Shown: one piece after another, positions 15,830 to 25,666 of the stretch
Numbering within the stretch: the first letter of the stretch is position 1
Layout of the letters: each line of letters starts with the position of its first letter
Assembly (NCBI GenBank): GCA_964548565.1
Contig: CAZJTF010000002.1
Location: forward strand, 1-64,000
DNA: 64,000 nt
From: CAYLLT01 sp964548565
Lineage (GTDB): Bacteria > Planctomycetota > Phycisphaerae > UBA1845 > PWPN01
Reading direction: 5' to 3'
Translations under genes and position numbers: made by a program
The notes under the pieces: generated by a model
What the model saw: only the letters and a program-made list of their open reading frames with translations
Database searches by the model: none
Told to the model about the DNA's origin: nothing

Positions 15830-18800
15830 TCAGTTCGGACACTGCGGATGCTGGGCGGCGACGAACGGCACGTTCGGCCCGGTCGCGCATTCCAGGAAAT
15901 CCGCGAAGTCCAGGCTGTTGACGACGTTGTCGGCGTTCAGGTCCGCACAGAAACACCCGGACGCAGGCGCGCCGGTCGGGTTGTAGCACGCCTGGAACGC
16001 GCCGAAGTCGTCCATGTCCACGTCGCCGTCGCGATCCGAATCGGCCGCCGGAGAACCGCAACCCTGCAGCAGCAGCCGGACTGTGATCGGCTGGCTGAGG
16101 TCAACCTGCGGGTTCTGATGTGGCATGTCCGGCGTGTTGCTGGCGTCGTTCGTCGTCAGGCGAACCCACCGCGCCGCCGCCAGGCTGTTGAACTGCCACT
16201 CGACCCGCAGCGACTTGCCCGCCCCGTCCGCAACGCCGGCATCGACCGCCGACACGTTTGGCTGGACCAGCAGGTACCCCGTCGTCGCCGATGCCCGCGG
16301 CTCGCGGAACATCGCCGGTTCATCCACCGTCAACTGGTCGAAATCGGCGATCAGCGTCGAGCCGTTCATGACCGTGTCAATGTAGACCTTGTAACGCCCG
16401 GTGTTCGCCGTCGTCGGCGTGAACGCCAGGTGCTCGAGCACGCCGAACGACCCGTCGAGTGCCCCGTTGCCGTTCGAGTAGCTCAGGACCGGATCCGTAC
16501 CGCCCCGGTTGGCCGCATGGAACGTGAACGTCTGCCAGCCGGCGCCCGGCGTCAGCAGTTTGCCGACCGGCGCACTTCCGCCGGAGGAGCCCGTCGCCCC
16601 CACCCACTCGATGGCCTGCCCCGTTCCCGGAGCGCCTGCATCCGCGCCGATCGGCCCCGCCAGGGACGTGTTCTCCCGGATCCCCAGCGTCACCCGCAAG
16701 GCATCGTTCCGCCCGGCACCCACAACCGGCCCGGTGAACGCCTTCGCGCCTTCAATAGCCGTCGTGCACGAGGACGTCGCGGGCTGATACGTCTGCGTCG
16801 CCACGATGGTGTCGCCCATCACGAGCGGCTCCGTCAGGAACACGGTCGCTTCGGGAGCCCCGCCCGGGTCGCCTGTGCCCAGCAGCGTCCAGGTGTCGGG
16901 CGCGTGCGTGTACTTGTAGACGGACACCAGCGTCGCCGCGGGGTTCTGGCTCACGCCGGTGACCCGCAGTTCCGTGGCGCCGGCCTCGACCGGACCCGGG
17001 ATCGAAACCGCCTTCACATCCGACGGCAGGCACGGGCGCGGCCCGCGGACCAGCTTGATGTTGTCGATCAGCATTCCGACGTACTTGGCGTTCGCCGCGC
17101 TCTTGCCGGCATCCCAGGTCCCGCAGTTCGTTGAGAACGCGATCAGCAGGTCATCGCCTGCGTTCGCCGTGAACGTGTCCGTCAGAACCCGGATCGGCTG
17201 GCTGCTGTTGTCGAAGTAGCCGTCCTGGTCCGGCGTGAGCGGGCCTGTGTAGTTGCCGATCGGCGAAGCGATTGCCGGCAGAGCGCCGGTGCTCGGCCGG
17301 TGAGCCCCGTTGACCACCACGCCGACCTGGTACGACCGGATGAAATCCTTGTCGTAAAGGTCGCCGCGCTCATCCACCAGCATGTCTACCTGCAGGTGGT
17401 ACTGGTTACCGATGGCTGGATTCGGATCCGCGGCGGGAATCACCTGCTCGAATTTGGCATACGCACCGTTACCCCAGCCGTGATCGGCAATGTCGAGGCA
17501 GTTGCTGCCCGCAAGCTGCGGCGCCGTGACCTCGCTGCCCGTCGAACCCGTGCGGAGGACTTCCGTGTAGGCGTTGCTCGCCACGTCGTACCACGTGCGA
17601 TACGCCGTCCCGACGCCCGACTGCACGATTGCCACCGCAGTCTCGAAATCCTCGATGATGCCCGCCCCCTTCACGGCCACACCGGAGCCGGGCGTGCACC
17701 CGTGCAGCCCGCGGCTGCCCTGCGTGGCCTTGAGGATCTGCCCGTTCACGAGCGCGGGAACGTTGACGACAGTGGTTGGAGAGCTGACGGTCGTGTTGTT
17801 CGTCCCGACCAGGACGTCGTCCGCATAAACCCGGACCTCGGTGGCGCCCGCGCTCACGCCCGTGACGCGCACGGCCGTTTCACCCTCGGAAATCAGCCCC
17901 ACGATCCGCACCGCCGCCATCTGGGCGCAGTCCCCGACCTTCAGCCCCGTCGTGGGAGCGCACCCGGCAAGTCCCCGGATCGTCTGGGTCGCGCCGATCA
18001 CGTGCCCATCCTGGACGGCCGGCAGACCGGTCACCGTTACGCTCGTACTGCCCGGACCCGGCGGGACCGCGAACGTCACCGTCTTCAACTGCGTGTTGGC
18101 CGTCACGTCCCAGACCGTCACCGCCTCCGCGCGAGTCGCGTCCACCCCCGTCACCACGACGGAGGTATCGCCGGCCAGCAGGACCGAGTTGGCTGCCTGC
18201 ACGCTGACCGCCGGAACCTGATTGCAGCCGTCCACCTCGATGCCGAGGTAGTCGATGCAGCTGGTCGCACTGCCGACGGTCTGAGTCGCCGATACCATGT
18301 GCCCGCCAAGAGCGCTCAGGTTGACCGGGACGTCCTGCGATGCCGGAGTTGCCCCGGCGCCAGGGAGCGGGAAAGAGGTGAGCAGGGTGCTCACGTTGTT
18401 GAAGTTGTCGTAAATGTGGACGGCCGTCGCGTTCGGATCGAGCCCCGACACCGTCACCGTCGTGTCCGTGTGAAGCAGCGGGCTGGGAGCGGTGATCGTC
18501 GGATGCGCGAGATTGACGTCGCAGTCCGCCGAGACGAGCACCCATTTCACCGCGTCCAGGTAGAAGCTGCCGCTCAGGTCGTTGTTCAGGTTGTTGATTT
18601 CGACCGTGCCGGCGTCGATGCCCGCATTGAAGGCGAATCGCCCCAGCGACACCCACGTGTTGACGCTCGCGGTCTGATCGATCGCCACGTCCGTGCTGCC
18701 GTCGCGGTGGGTCACCGTGTGGCGGATGTTGGCTCGCCGGTTCGCGCCGGAGCCCCAGGTGGTGAAGACCTCATAGGTGCCGGCGACGCTCAGGTCGGCC

Positions 18801-19063
18801 TTGAAAAAGCCCCGCTTGGTGCCCACGACGGAGCGGTACGTACTCGCGTAGCGTGAGCCGCCGACCGTGGCGATGGGGGTGCAGGCCTCAGCCGTGCTCT
18901 TGGCCCCACTGTTAGCTAGCGCCGGCGTTTCGGAGTACTTGTTGAAGTTCTTGCCGCCGCTCCGGCTCTCCACGATGTAGTCCGCAGCCAGCGCCGGGCC
19001 GGCCGACGCCAGCACCGTCACCGCCAGCACTGCCGCGATAAAACCTCTGTGACGGGTTATCAT
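15830..19063 (-). CDS. giant exported golvesin-like/Ig-like protein with dockerin tail
   Basis: A 1077-residue secreted protein. After a signal peptide (VLASAGPALA) comes a golvesin C-terminal-like domain (about 28-170: YIVESRSGGKNF, TYEVFTTWG, VAIDQTASVNTWVSLG). Then four Ig-like repeats (about 180-460), each ending in an ATQT sequence followed by a Cys-containing loop; a beta-sandwich domain with an EDFETA opening (about 465-690); another repeat; and a GPIGADAG/LEHLAFTP module (about 790-950). The C-terminus is a dockerin-like pair of calcium loops (DSDRDGDVDMDDF and DLNADNVVNSLDF). No catalytic residues seen, so probably a structural or adhesive surface protein. Paralogue of the next gene. 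AGGAG precedes the ATG. Confidence 0.85.
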   Translation of the reverse strand: MITRHRGFIAAVLAVTVLASAGPALAADYIVESRSGGKNFNKYSETPALANSGAKSTAEACTPIATVGGSRYASTYRSVVGTKRGFFKADLSVAGTYEVFTTWGSGANRRANIRHTVTHRDGSTDVAIDQTASVNTWVSLGRFAFNAGIDAGTVEINNLNNDLSGSFYLDAVKWVLVSADCDVNLAHPTITAPSPLLHTDTTVTVSGLDPNATAVHIYDNFNNVSTLLTSFPLPGAGATPASQDVPVNLSALGGHMVSATQTVGSATSCIDYLGIEVDGCNQVPAVSVQAANSVLLAGDTSVVVTGVDATRAEAVTVWDVTANTQLKTVTFAVPPGPGSTSVTVTGLPAVQDGHVIGATQTIRGLAGCAPTTGLKVGDCAQMAAVRIVGLISEGETAVRVTGVSAGATEVRVYADDVLVGTNNTTVSSPTTVVNVPALVNGQILKATQGSRGLHGCTPGSGVAVKGAGIIEDFETAVAIVQSGVGTAYRTWYDVASNAYTEVLRTGSTGSEVTAPQLAGSNCLDIADHGWGNGAYAKFEQVIPAADPNPAIGNQYHLQVDMLVDERGDLYDKDFIRSYQVGVVVNGAHRPSTGALPAIASPIGNYTGPLTPDQDGYFDNSSQPIRVLTDTFTANAGDDLLIAFSTNCGTWDAGKSAANAKYVGMLIDNIKLVRGPRPCLPSDVKAVSIPGPVEAGATELRVTGVSQNPAATLVSVYKYTHAPDTWTLLGTGDPGGAPEATVFLTEPLVMGDTIVATQTYQPATSSCTTAIEGAKAFTGPVVGAGRNDALRVTLGIRENTSLAGPIGADAGAPGTGQAIEWVGATGSSGGSAPVGKLLTPGAGWQTFTFHAANRGGTDPVLSYSNGNGALDGSFGVLEHLAFTPTTANTGRYKVYIDTVMNGSTLIADFDQLTVDEPAMFREPRASATTGYLLVQPNVSAVDAGVADGAGKSLRVEWQFNSLAAARWVRLTTNDASNTPDMPHQNPQVDLSQPITVRLLLQGCGSPAADSDRDGDVDMDDFGAFQACYNPTGAPASGCFCADLNADNVVNSLDFADFLECATGPNVPFVAAQHPQCPN

Positions 19064-19338
19064 ACTTTCGGGCTCCTGCTGCTAGAACACTGCGAAAAAA
19101 TCCACACCGGGGCCGCGTGGCCCCGTGGTCATTCACTGCTTCGGTCGGGTCAGTCTCTGCAGGGAGGCAGGCAGGCTCGATCGCTTTTCCCACACGTGCT
19201 CGGGAGGCGAACCGACAAAACCACTGGCTCCCGGTTGCTCAACGCGCTGTAACACACACCCCCACGGACGGCAGGCCGATTCTGGGCCGCTCCGCCGTGC
19301 CGGGTCTCCGCAATGCATCGGCGCGACGGATTTCTGTC

Positions 19339-19366
19339 ATTATCTGCGCCCGCACATGGGGGTCAA
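19339..19366 (-). promoter_or_regulatory. predicted promoter of the first dockerin gene
   Basis: On the minus strand: TTGACC (19366-19361), 16 bases, GATAAT (19344-19339). Start near 19332 gives a leader of about 270 bases. Confidence 0.55.
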
Positions 19367-19421
19367 CCGTGTTTCGGCAGGATTCCCTGGCCGCAACACC
19401 ATCAGGGGCGGGTGCAAGGAC

Positions 19422-19454
19422 GCCCGGTGGGAGCCGAAACGACTCCCACCGGGC
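19422..19454 (-). terminator. hairpin after the second dockerin gene
   Basis: A perfect 12-bp stem (GCCCGGTGGGAG with CTCCCACCGGGC) and a 9-base loop, about 50 bases after the stop codon at 19502 on the minus strand. Confidence 0.6.
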
Positions 19455-19501
19455 CAAATCCACCAGTCATGCCGGCGACAGCCTTCCCTGGCGTACCGGG
19501 C

Positions 19502-22500
19502 TCACTCCGTGCACTGCGGGTGCTCCGCCGGAACGAACGGCACATTCGGGCCGGTCGCGCACTCGAGGAACTCCGCGAAGTCCTGCAGGTTCACGACGTT
19601 ATCGGAGTTCAGGTCCGAGCAGAAGCACGCCGATGAGGGCGCCCCGGACGGCTTGAAACACGCCTGGAACTCGCCGAAGTCGTCCATATCGACGTCGCCA
19701 TCGAGGTCAAAGTCGGCCGACGGCAGGCCGCAGCCCACCAGCAGCAGCCGGACCGAAACCGGCTGGCTCAGGTCGATCTGCGGGTTCGAGTGCGGCATGT
19801 CCGCGCTGTTGGCATCGTCGAACGTCGTCAACCGCAACCACCGGTTCGCCGCGAGGCTGTTGAACTGCCATTCGACCCGCAGCGACTGCCCCGCGCCGTC
19901 CGCGACGCCGGTGTCAACGGCAGAAACGTTCGGCTGGGTCAGCAGGAACGGTGCCGTTGTGCCCGAGTGGCTCGGGACCCGGAACAGCGCCACGCTGTCG
20001 GCCTCCAGCCCCTCGAAATTGGCAACAACCGTCGCGCCGTTCATCACATTGTCGATGTAGACCTTGTAGCGACCGGTATTCTCGGCCGTCGGCGTGAACG
20101 CCAGGTGCTCGAGAATCCCGAACGCCCCGTTGAGCGTCGTGTCCCCGGCGTTGAAGCTCAGCACCGGGTCCGTACCGCCCCTTCCTTCCGCCCAGAAGGT
20201 CACCGTCTGCCACTCGCCGCTCGGAGCGATCAGCTTGCCGACCGGCGCATTGGCGCCGCTCGATCCCGTCGCGCCGACCCACTGGATCGTGCTCGTCGCG
20301 ATGCCGCCGTCCGCACCGATGGGACCGGTCAGCGCCGTGTTCTCACGCACGCCGAGCGTCACCCGCAGCGGGCTGTTCTTACCGAGCCCCACAATCGGGC
20401 CCGTGAAGTGCTTCTCGCCTTCCATCTCTGCCGTGCACTCCGCGACGGCCGGCATGTACGTCTGCGTCGCGACGACTGTCCACCCCGTCTCCAGGGCCGT
20501 CGTCAGCGGTACACTCACATCCGGAGCCCCGCCGCGAGCCACCGTGCCCAGCAGCGTCCAGGTATCCGGCGACGGTGTGTACCGGTACACCGAAACGAGG
20601 GATGCCGCCGGGTTCTGGCTGACGCCGCTGACCTGCAGTTGTGTCGCCCCTGCCTCGACTGGTCCGGGGATCGAGACAGACTTGACGTCCGACGCCAGGC
20701 ATGGCCGGGCGCCGGAATTCAGCTTGATGTTGTCAATCTTCATGCCCGGGAAGGGAGAGGTCGGCGCCCCGCCGCCCTGTGTGTAAGTCCCCACGTTCGT
20801 CGCGAACGCGATGAGCAGGTTGTCGCCGGCGTTCGCCGTGAACGACGACGTGAGCACCACCACCGCCTGCGTGGCCGTCGCACCGTCAAGGTCCACCGTG
20901 AGCGGGCCGGTGTAGTTCCCGATGAGCGAACAGGCAGCGATCTGACCGCCGGGCGTACGATGAGCCCCGTTGACGATCACGCCTGCCTGGAAGTTGCTGA
21001 GCCAATCCAGATCTCCTGCGCCGACCTCATCGATGAGCATGTCAATCTGCAGGTGGTAGGTCCCAGTAGACGGGATCACCTGCTCGTAGACAGCGTACAT
21101 GCCGTTGCCGAAACCGTTGTCGGCAAAACGGATGCATTGACTGCCGAACAACGTGCTGATCGTCGGAGTTGTCGCCATGAATCCGGAATCGCCCGCGTTG
21201 TACCACACCCGGTTGGTCGCACCGCTGGCAGGCGGATTCCCGGTGATCTTGGGATACACGCCGTCGGTCAGGTTCGTCGTCAGGTCTCCGAAGTCCTCAA
21301 TGAGATTCGCCGCCATGACGCGCCTTCCGGCAGTCGGGAGGCAACCCGGGATACGAATGGTCTGTGTTGCCTTGATGATCTGCCCCTCCACCAACGCCGG
21401 AACGGTCACGAGGGTCGTCCCTGCTGTTGCCGGCGCGTTGGTGACGATCGGAGCATCATTAGCGTAGACGGTCACCCCCGTGGCACTCGCACTGACCCCG
21501 GAGACACGTACGACCGTCCGGCCGGCATCGACGAGACCGACGACGCTCACCGCAGGCACCTGGCCGCAGGCTCCGACAACCGCACCGTCCGTCGGCGGGA
21601 CGGTACAGGGCGCCAATCCGCGGATCTCCTGGATTGCGGCCACGGTTGCGTCCGCAGTCAGTGAGTTCGGGGCGACGGATACGTTCACCGTGCTCGCCCC
21701 GCCGGGCGAATTGTTCGTGCCGATCAGCGTCCCGTTCTGGTACACCTTCACCGCGGTAGCCTGCGGATCGACGCCGGAGACCGGAACACTGGTATCGCCG
21801 GCCACCAGGACCCCGCCGATTGTCACGCCTCCAATCTGGTTACAGTTGTTGGTCTGCGGCCCATCCTTCAATGCACACCCTTCTGCCCCCCCGATCGTCT
21901 GCGTGGCATTGATGTTTGCGTTCGCGGGCAGTGACGTCGTGGTGGCGATCACGGTCGTGGCGCCGCCTGTCGGAGTCCCCGTCGGAGGGTTCGACACGTT
22001 CAAGCCGTTGGCGTAAACCTTCACCACGGTTGCCGCGGGATCGACGCCGGTCACCGTCACGGTCGTGTCCCCCGTCAGCACCGGCGTCCGCACGGAAACC
22101 GTGGGAACACCCGTACAGACCGCGTTGGGGTTACGGAAGAGGACCGCGTCCGCCATCAATCGATTCGTGCCCGCCGGCTCCATGACCGCGTTGGTCGCGA
22201 CGACCGTGTAGGTGACTCCCGCGTTCATCGGGTAGGCCATCGTGCCGATCTGGTGCCATTCATGCTGCCCGACGTTCCTCTGGTTGAAATTGGACGTGAC
22301 GCTCCCGCCCTCGTAATTGAGGGTGTACTGAACGCTGGAGTCGCCGGTGCTTGATTGCCCCCATGTAGCATACACCTCGTATGTTCCGGTCTCGACGGGG
22401 GTAAAGCTGAAGGTGGCGCTGGACGTGGTCTGGGTCGAGAACTTGCCGCCGATTCCGGTGGTCAGGTCGTCGTCTGTGCGATTCGGACATGCAGGAACGC

Positions 22501-22762
22501 TGGAGCACGTAATCCGCGTGGGGAACCCCGCGACATTGGGGTTGCTGTGGGCACTGGTATAGAACCATGTGCCCGACCGCGTCGCATTCGTCAGGGTGTG
22601 ATTGCCATACAGTGTGTTCGCCGGAGGCGGATTGGCGTTCGCACTGTTGTCATCACCCATCTCCACCACATAGTCGACGACAACGCCCAGAGCAGTGCCT
22701 GACGTGGCGAGCACGGCCAGCACCGCCATCCCGGCCGCCAGATACGTTTTGCTGGTGTTCAT
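19502..22762 (-). CDS. giant exported golvesin-like/Ig-like protein with dockerin tail (paralogue)
   Basis: A 1086-residue secreted protein with the same plan as its downstream neighbour: signal peptide (LAVLATSGTALG), golvesin-like domain (about 30-210, DYVVEMGDD, TGTYEVYATWGQS, HEWHQIGTMAYP), four Ig-like ATQ repeats, a beta-sandwich with IEDFGDL, a GPIGADGG/LEHLAFTP module and two dockerin calcium loops (DFDLDGDVDMDDF, DLNSDNVVNLQDF). Both end in a GPNVPF.x.A.QHPQC-type tail, so they look like a tandem duplication that has diverged. GGGAGCG precedes the ATG. Function unknown; surface attachment or scaffold is an inference. Confidence 0.85.
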   Translation of the reverse strand: MNTSKTYLAAGMAVLAVLATSGTALGVVVDYVVEMGDDNSANANPPPANTLYGNHTLTNATRSGTWFYTSAHSNPNVAGFPTRITCSSVPACPNRTDDDLTTGIGGKFSTQTTSSATFSFTPVETGTYEVYATWGQSSTGDSSVQYTLNYEGGSVTSNFNQRNVGQHEWHQIGTMAYPMNAGVTYTVVATNAVMEPAGTNRLMADAVLFRNPNAVCTGVPTVSVRTPVLTGDTTVTVTGVDPAATVVKVYANGLNVSNPPTGTPTGGATTVIATTTSLPANANINATQTIGGAEGCALKDGPQTNNCNQIGGVTIGGVLVAGDTSVPVSGVDPQATAVKVYQNGTLIGTNNSPGGASTVNVSVAPNSLTADATVAAIQEIRGLAPCTVPPTDGAVVGACGQVPAVSVVGLVDAGRTVVRVSGVSASATGVTVYANDAPIVTNAPATAGTTLVTVPALVEGQIIKATQTIRIPGCLPTAGRRVMAANLIEDFGDLTTNLTDGVYPKITGNPPASGATNRVWYNAGDSGFMATTPTISTLFGSQCIRFADNGFGNGMYAVYEQVIPSTGTYHLQIDMLIDEVGAGDLDWLSNFQAGVIVNGAHRTPGGQIAACSLIGNYTGPLTVDLDGATATQAVVVLTSSFTANAGDNLLIAFATNVGTYTQGGGAPTSPFPGMKIDNIKLNSGARPCLASDVKSVSIPGPVEAGATQLQVSGVSQNPAASLVSVYRYTPSPDTWTLLGTVARGGAPDVSVPLTTALETGWTVVATQTYMPAVAECTAEMEGEKHFTGPIVGLGKNSPLRVTLGVRENTALTGPIGADGGIATSTIQWVGATGSSGANAPVGKLIAPSGEWQTVTFWAEGRGGTDPVLSFNAGDTTLNGAFGILEHLAFTPTAENTGRYKVYIDNVMNGATVVANFEGLEADSVALFRVPSHSGTTAPFLLTQPNVSAVDTGVADGAGQSLRVEWQFNSLAANRWLRLTTFDDANSADMPHSNPQIDLSQPVSVRLLLVGCGLPSADFDLDGDVDMDDFGEFQACFKPSGAPSSACFCSDLNSDNVVNLQDFAEFLECATGPNVPFVPAEHPQCTE

Positions 22763-23328
22763 GATCGTTCGCTCCCGCTAAACGTGGTTTGCAGTTCGAG
22801 GACACCTTCCGCGGTTACATCCCGGCTGGACGTCGATGCGACGCGTCCGGCCGGTGCGGTACGGGCCTCGGTATTCGACATCAACCCGCACGCCGATCGC
22901 TCTCCCGTAGAATGATCGGCCGGCCCCGCTCGCTCCCGCGGCAAAACGGCCGGCCACCGGCCCGATCCGCCCTGCCCCGGGGCACCCCCACTGAAGGTCT
23001 GGGCCTATAACCCGCGAAGCGGCACCACTCCGCGGAGGGGGGCGAACCCGAAGAGGCCGGCTCTGCTTTCATGGCCACCGGAGCGACTCCCAAACGACAC
23101 GGAGCCGATCCTCAACGGGGAATCCGGGACTCGCCGGCCGAGCGCAATCCGCCCTCATCCGGGAGCCCACGCCCGTGTGCAAACATCGACAGTTATTGAA
23201 CTCCGCGACCTTCCGAGCGACTTACCGCGTGTGTTCCGACGGCGGGCCAGAAACGCCGATGTGAAAGGCTCGTCTTCCCTCCGCGGGGCCTTCGCGCGCA
23301 CTCGGAAGATTATGCAATTATGCAACGA

Positions 23329-23357
23329 ATTATCGTCCAAAATCGCAGTCCTGTCAA
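23329..23357 (-). promoter_or_regulatory. strong predicted promoter of the second dockerin gene
   Basis: On the minus strand: perfect TTGACA (23357-23352), 17-base spacer, GATAAT (23334-23329). Start near 23322. Confidence 0.65.
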
Positions 23358-23464
23358 TCCAAAAAACGTGTTTCGTGCCGTATCGCAGCGTCAGGTATGC
23401 TCGTTGACCGAACCGCTGCAAACATCCGCCGGACACGGCCGTCCCCGGCTCCGCGCGCAGAGAA

Positions 23465-23495
23465 GACCCCCGTCCGGAACGCCCGGCCGGGGGTC
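23465..23495 (-). terminator. hairpin after the PEP-CTERM gene
   Basis: An 8-bp stem (GACCCCCG with CGGGGGTC), followed on the minus strand by TTCTCT, about 30 bases after the stop codon at 23527. Confidence 0.6.
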
Positions 23496-23526
23496 GGTTG
23501 TGTTCAGACGAATCAGCCAGAACGCG

Positions 23527-24183
23527 TTACGAACGCCGCCGACGGAACATGATCGGCAGACCCAGTCCCAACAGCCCCAGCGTGGCCGGCTCGGGAACTG
23601 CGGTGAACTTCACGGCACCGGCTGCGACGCGATTGGACGGATCGCCGGCGGCAGCGCTGTTGAGAGATTTGTACCCGCCGTAGATCCCAACCTTGTAGGT
23701 GGTTCCGGCGGTCAGGGACACGTCATCAAATGCGAGGTTCCACTTGCCAACATTCACGTAGTACATGTCCATTGTGGTCCTGGCGACTACGCCACCCGGG
23801 CCCGCGTTGCCCCAAGGATCCGGGTCTCCGCCCGAGGACACGCCGGTGTACAGGACAACGGCCGTCTGCTTCTGCCCCGCAGTGCTCGGCCAGGCGAGTT
23901 CGATGTCGTACGCGCTTGTCGTTGACGGAGTGAAACTGAAGATCGCCTGCCGCGTCGGACCAAAGAAGCTGGTCGTCCCGCTGTATCGCGACCCTGCGGC
24001 GGTCGTCCCGGGTGCGCCCACGACCCCGCTGCTGTCTGCGAACCCCGCGTCGGAGTACGCGGAGAAGTTCTTTCCGGTGCTGCGGCTCTCGATGATCACC
24101 GCGCCGTCCGGTTCAACAACGTACGCCTTGGCTGCCCCCGTGATCAGCAGCACGGTCAGACCGAAGTACAGTGCTTTCTTCAT
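23527..24183 (-). CDS. PEP-CTERM exported protein
   Basis: A 218-residue exported protein with a signal peptide (LYFGLTVLLITGAAKA) and a C-terminal sorting signal: VPEPATLG, a hydrophobic helix and FRRRRS. Such tails are cut by an exosortase, and the protein is secreted or fixed to the surface. The mature part opens IIESRSTGKNFSAYSD, which resembles the opening of the neighbouring golvesin domain (YIVESRSGGKNFNKYSE), so it probably is a short golvesin-like domain alone. The ATG has GGGAGGAGG in front; a longer reading to 24309 lacks these features. The shared AT-rich element lies 127 bases upstream. Confidence 0.87.
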   Translation of the reverse strand: MKKALYFGLTVLLITGAAKAYVVEPDGAVIIESRSTGKNFSAYSDAGFADSSGVVGAPGTTAAGSRYSGTTSFFGPTRQAIFSFTPSTTSAYDIELAWPSTAGQKQTAVVLYTGVSSGGDPDPWGNAGPGGVVARTTMDMYYVNVGKWNLAFDDVSLTAGTTYKVGIYGGYKSLNSAAAGDPSNRVAAGAVKFTAVPEPATLGLLGLGLPIMFRRRRS

Positions 24184-24309
24184 CCGCTTTTCCTCCTCCC
24201 AGTTAGAGTGGACGACAAAACTGAAATCCCCTCCTCCGACGCGATCCTCATCACGGCGGCTCGTGGAGAGATTTGACCCGGCGAGACCTTCCCGCCTCCT
24301 TCGCGGCAT

Positions 24310-24337
24310 CTTATATAATCACGCCACCGACTTCAAG
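24310..24337 (-). promoter_or_regulatory. shared AT-rich promoter element, CTTG-N14 form
   Basis: On the minus strand: CTTG (24337-24334), 14 bases, ATTATATAAG (24319-24310), 127 bases before the PEP-CTERM gene at 24183. TATAAG can serve as -10 with TTGAAG 15 bases upstream. Confidence 0.55.
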
Positions 24338-24684
24338 AGCAAAACCCGCTTTCGATGGTCGTGGCGATGCTGCTTGATCTTACCCCGCTCGTTTGCTCCT
24401 TTCAGAAGAAACTCCGACTGCCGCTTGAATTTCATGAGGGGAAGAGTGGGGAACTCCAACTGGGTTATCACCTGTCCGATAAAGCCATTGCCCTCGAGAT
24501 CAAAATGCCCCCGGACCGCGTGTCCGGGAATCCCGGAATAAGCTCTCGCTCTCACCTGGGGGACCGGTAACAAAGATAGTTGAATGGAATGGACGTGGGG
24601 GCGCCGGGTCGGTGGCGCGGCGACGGCCGGGCTGAACACAGGCAGTACGGCACCGAAACCGGCGGTGAGCCCACCGCTGCGCGC

Positions 24685-24735
24685 AAAAAGAACCGGGCTC
24701 CGGACCAGCCGTCTGGCGGCCGGTCCGGAGCCCGG
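24685..24735 (-). terminator. intrinsic terminator after the first pseudopilin gene
   Basis: A perfect 14-bp stem (CCGGGCTCCGGACC with GGTCCGGAGCCCGG) followed on the minus strand by TTCTTTTT, just after the stop codon at 24758. Confidence 0.92.
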
Positions 24736-24757
24736 AAATCATGTGCATGACGCTCTG

Positions 24758-25666
24758 TCAGAATTCGTCGCGATACTCGGTGAACCGCCCGAAACCTCGC
24801 TGCGACTCGACGTGCATGTCGAAGTACAGCGTGTTCGTGCGTCCTTTGTACGTCCAACTGCCCGGACGCTCGTCCCAGCCGGTACCCAGGTGGAACGGTG
24901 ACCGCGGCAGAGGATTGCCGCTGTTCGCGCTCGAAACGTCCTCGCGCGGCCAGCTTCCCCGCGGCAGCATGTTCGCCCTCGGGTTCTCGTCGGAACGCGG
25001 CCTCTGGAACGCGTCAGCCAGCGCCCACTCGCGGCCCGGCATCTTGATGCGCGACACCTTCTTCGGGCTGTAGTTGAAGCACTTCTCGGAGGTGTTGCAG
25101 TAGGTAGTGTACCACCCGTTGTAGTCCTTGATGCCGGCGTGCGTGAAGCCGAAGTAGTAATTCAAATCCTGGGTCAGGCTGGCCGGCGTCCCCTTGAATC
25201 CGAACGGCTTCGTGTTCGTCCACGAGTTGATCGCGTAGTTGAACGGGTTCGGACCCTGACCGAAAACGCTCAGGAACGCGCTGTCCTGGACGGGGTAGCT
25301 CGGGCACGTCGCGATCGAATCGGACATCGAGCCCGCCCCGCGCTTGTCGCCGAAATACTTCCGTAGCATCGCTGGCAGATAGAAGTATTTCTGGAAGTCG
25401 TTGGTGTTGCGGACGTACTTGAGCATGGCGGGATGCAGCGGCCCCGGCAGCGTCTCCTTGTACTCCGTCAGGTACATGTGCATCGCGCCGCCCATTTCCT
25501 TCAGGTGCGTCTGGCACACGACCGACCGCGACTGCTCGCGGGCCCTGCTCAAGGACGGCAGCAGAATCGAGACCAGGAGGGCGATGATCGCGACCACGAC
25601 CAGCACCTCGATCAGGGTGAAGCCCTGCCGACGCCGGCCGCACAAGGTGACCTGATGCACAGACAT
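24758..25666 (-). CDS. type II/IV pseudopilin-like protein (H-X9-DG type)
   Basis: A 302-residue protein with a prepilin-type leader: RRRQG, cleavage, FTLIEVLVVVAIIALLVSILLPSL, the conserved Glu at +5 included. The globular part has spaced cysteines and the C-terminal YFDMHVESQRG, the place of the planctomycete H-X9-DG motif. A prepilin peptidase and a type II secretion-like or pilus-like machine would process and use it; none is in the window. The ATG at 25666 is preceded by GGAAG; a longer reading to 25696 is less likely. The next gene upstream is a second pseudopilin. Confidence 0.88.
   Translation of the reverse strand: MSVHQVTLCGRRRQGFTLIEVLVVVAIIALLVSILLPSLSRAREQSRSVVCQTHLKEMGGAMHMYLTEYKETLPGPLHPAMLKYVRNTNDFQKYFYLPAMLRKYFGDKRGAGSMSDSIATCPSYPVQDSAFLSVFGQGPNPFNYAINSWTNTKPFGFKGTPASLTQDLNYYFGFTHAGIKDYNGWYTTYCNTSEKCFNYSPKKVSRIKMPGREWALADAFQRPRSDENPRANMLPRGSWPREDVSSANSGNPLPRSPFHLGTGWDERPGSWTYKGRTNTLYFDMHVESQRGFGRFTEYRDEF

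Larger units (their letters stand above)
19064..19501. other. intergenic region between the two paralogous dockerin genes
   Basis: 438 bases without a gene. It holds the promoter at 19339-19366, a long leader for the downstream gene and the hairpin at 19422-19454. A GGCCGCGTGGCC palindrome lies near 19112. Confidence 0.6.
22763..23526. other. 764-base intergenic region with a long leader
   Basis: No credible gene on either strand. It holds the promoter at 23329-23357, an AT-rich block (23305-23360), the hairpin at 23465-23495, and about 560 bases of leader for the dockerin gene at 22762 in which no known riboswitch was recognised. Confidence 0.55.
24184..24757. other. intergenic region with AT-rich element and terminator
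   Basis: No credible gene. It contains the promoter-like element at 24310-24337 and the strong terminator at 24685-24735. Small open frames around 24319-24639 lack ribosome-binding sites and family features. Confidence 0.55.

Noticed and set aside
14861..17134. A 757-codon open frame on the + strand across the transglutaminase-like and dockerin genes
   Set aside because: It spans two real genes and their intergenic region and lacks any family feature.
24310..24319. TATAAT read on the + strand within the AT-rich elements
   Set aside because: All four elements lie upstream of minus-strand genes at similar distance, and nothing credible lies downstream on the + strand, apart from the far gene at 32439, which has its own promoter.
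24319..24639. A 106-codon open frame (minus strand) between a PEP-CTERM gene and a pseudopilin
   Set aside because: No ribosome-binding site or known motif, and it runs toward the terminator of the pseudopilin gene.
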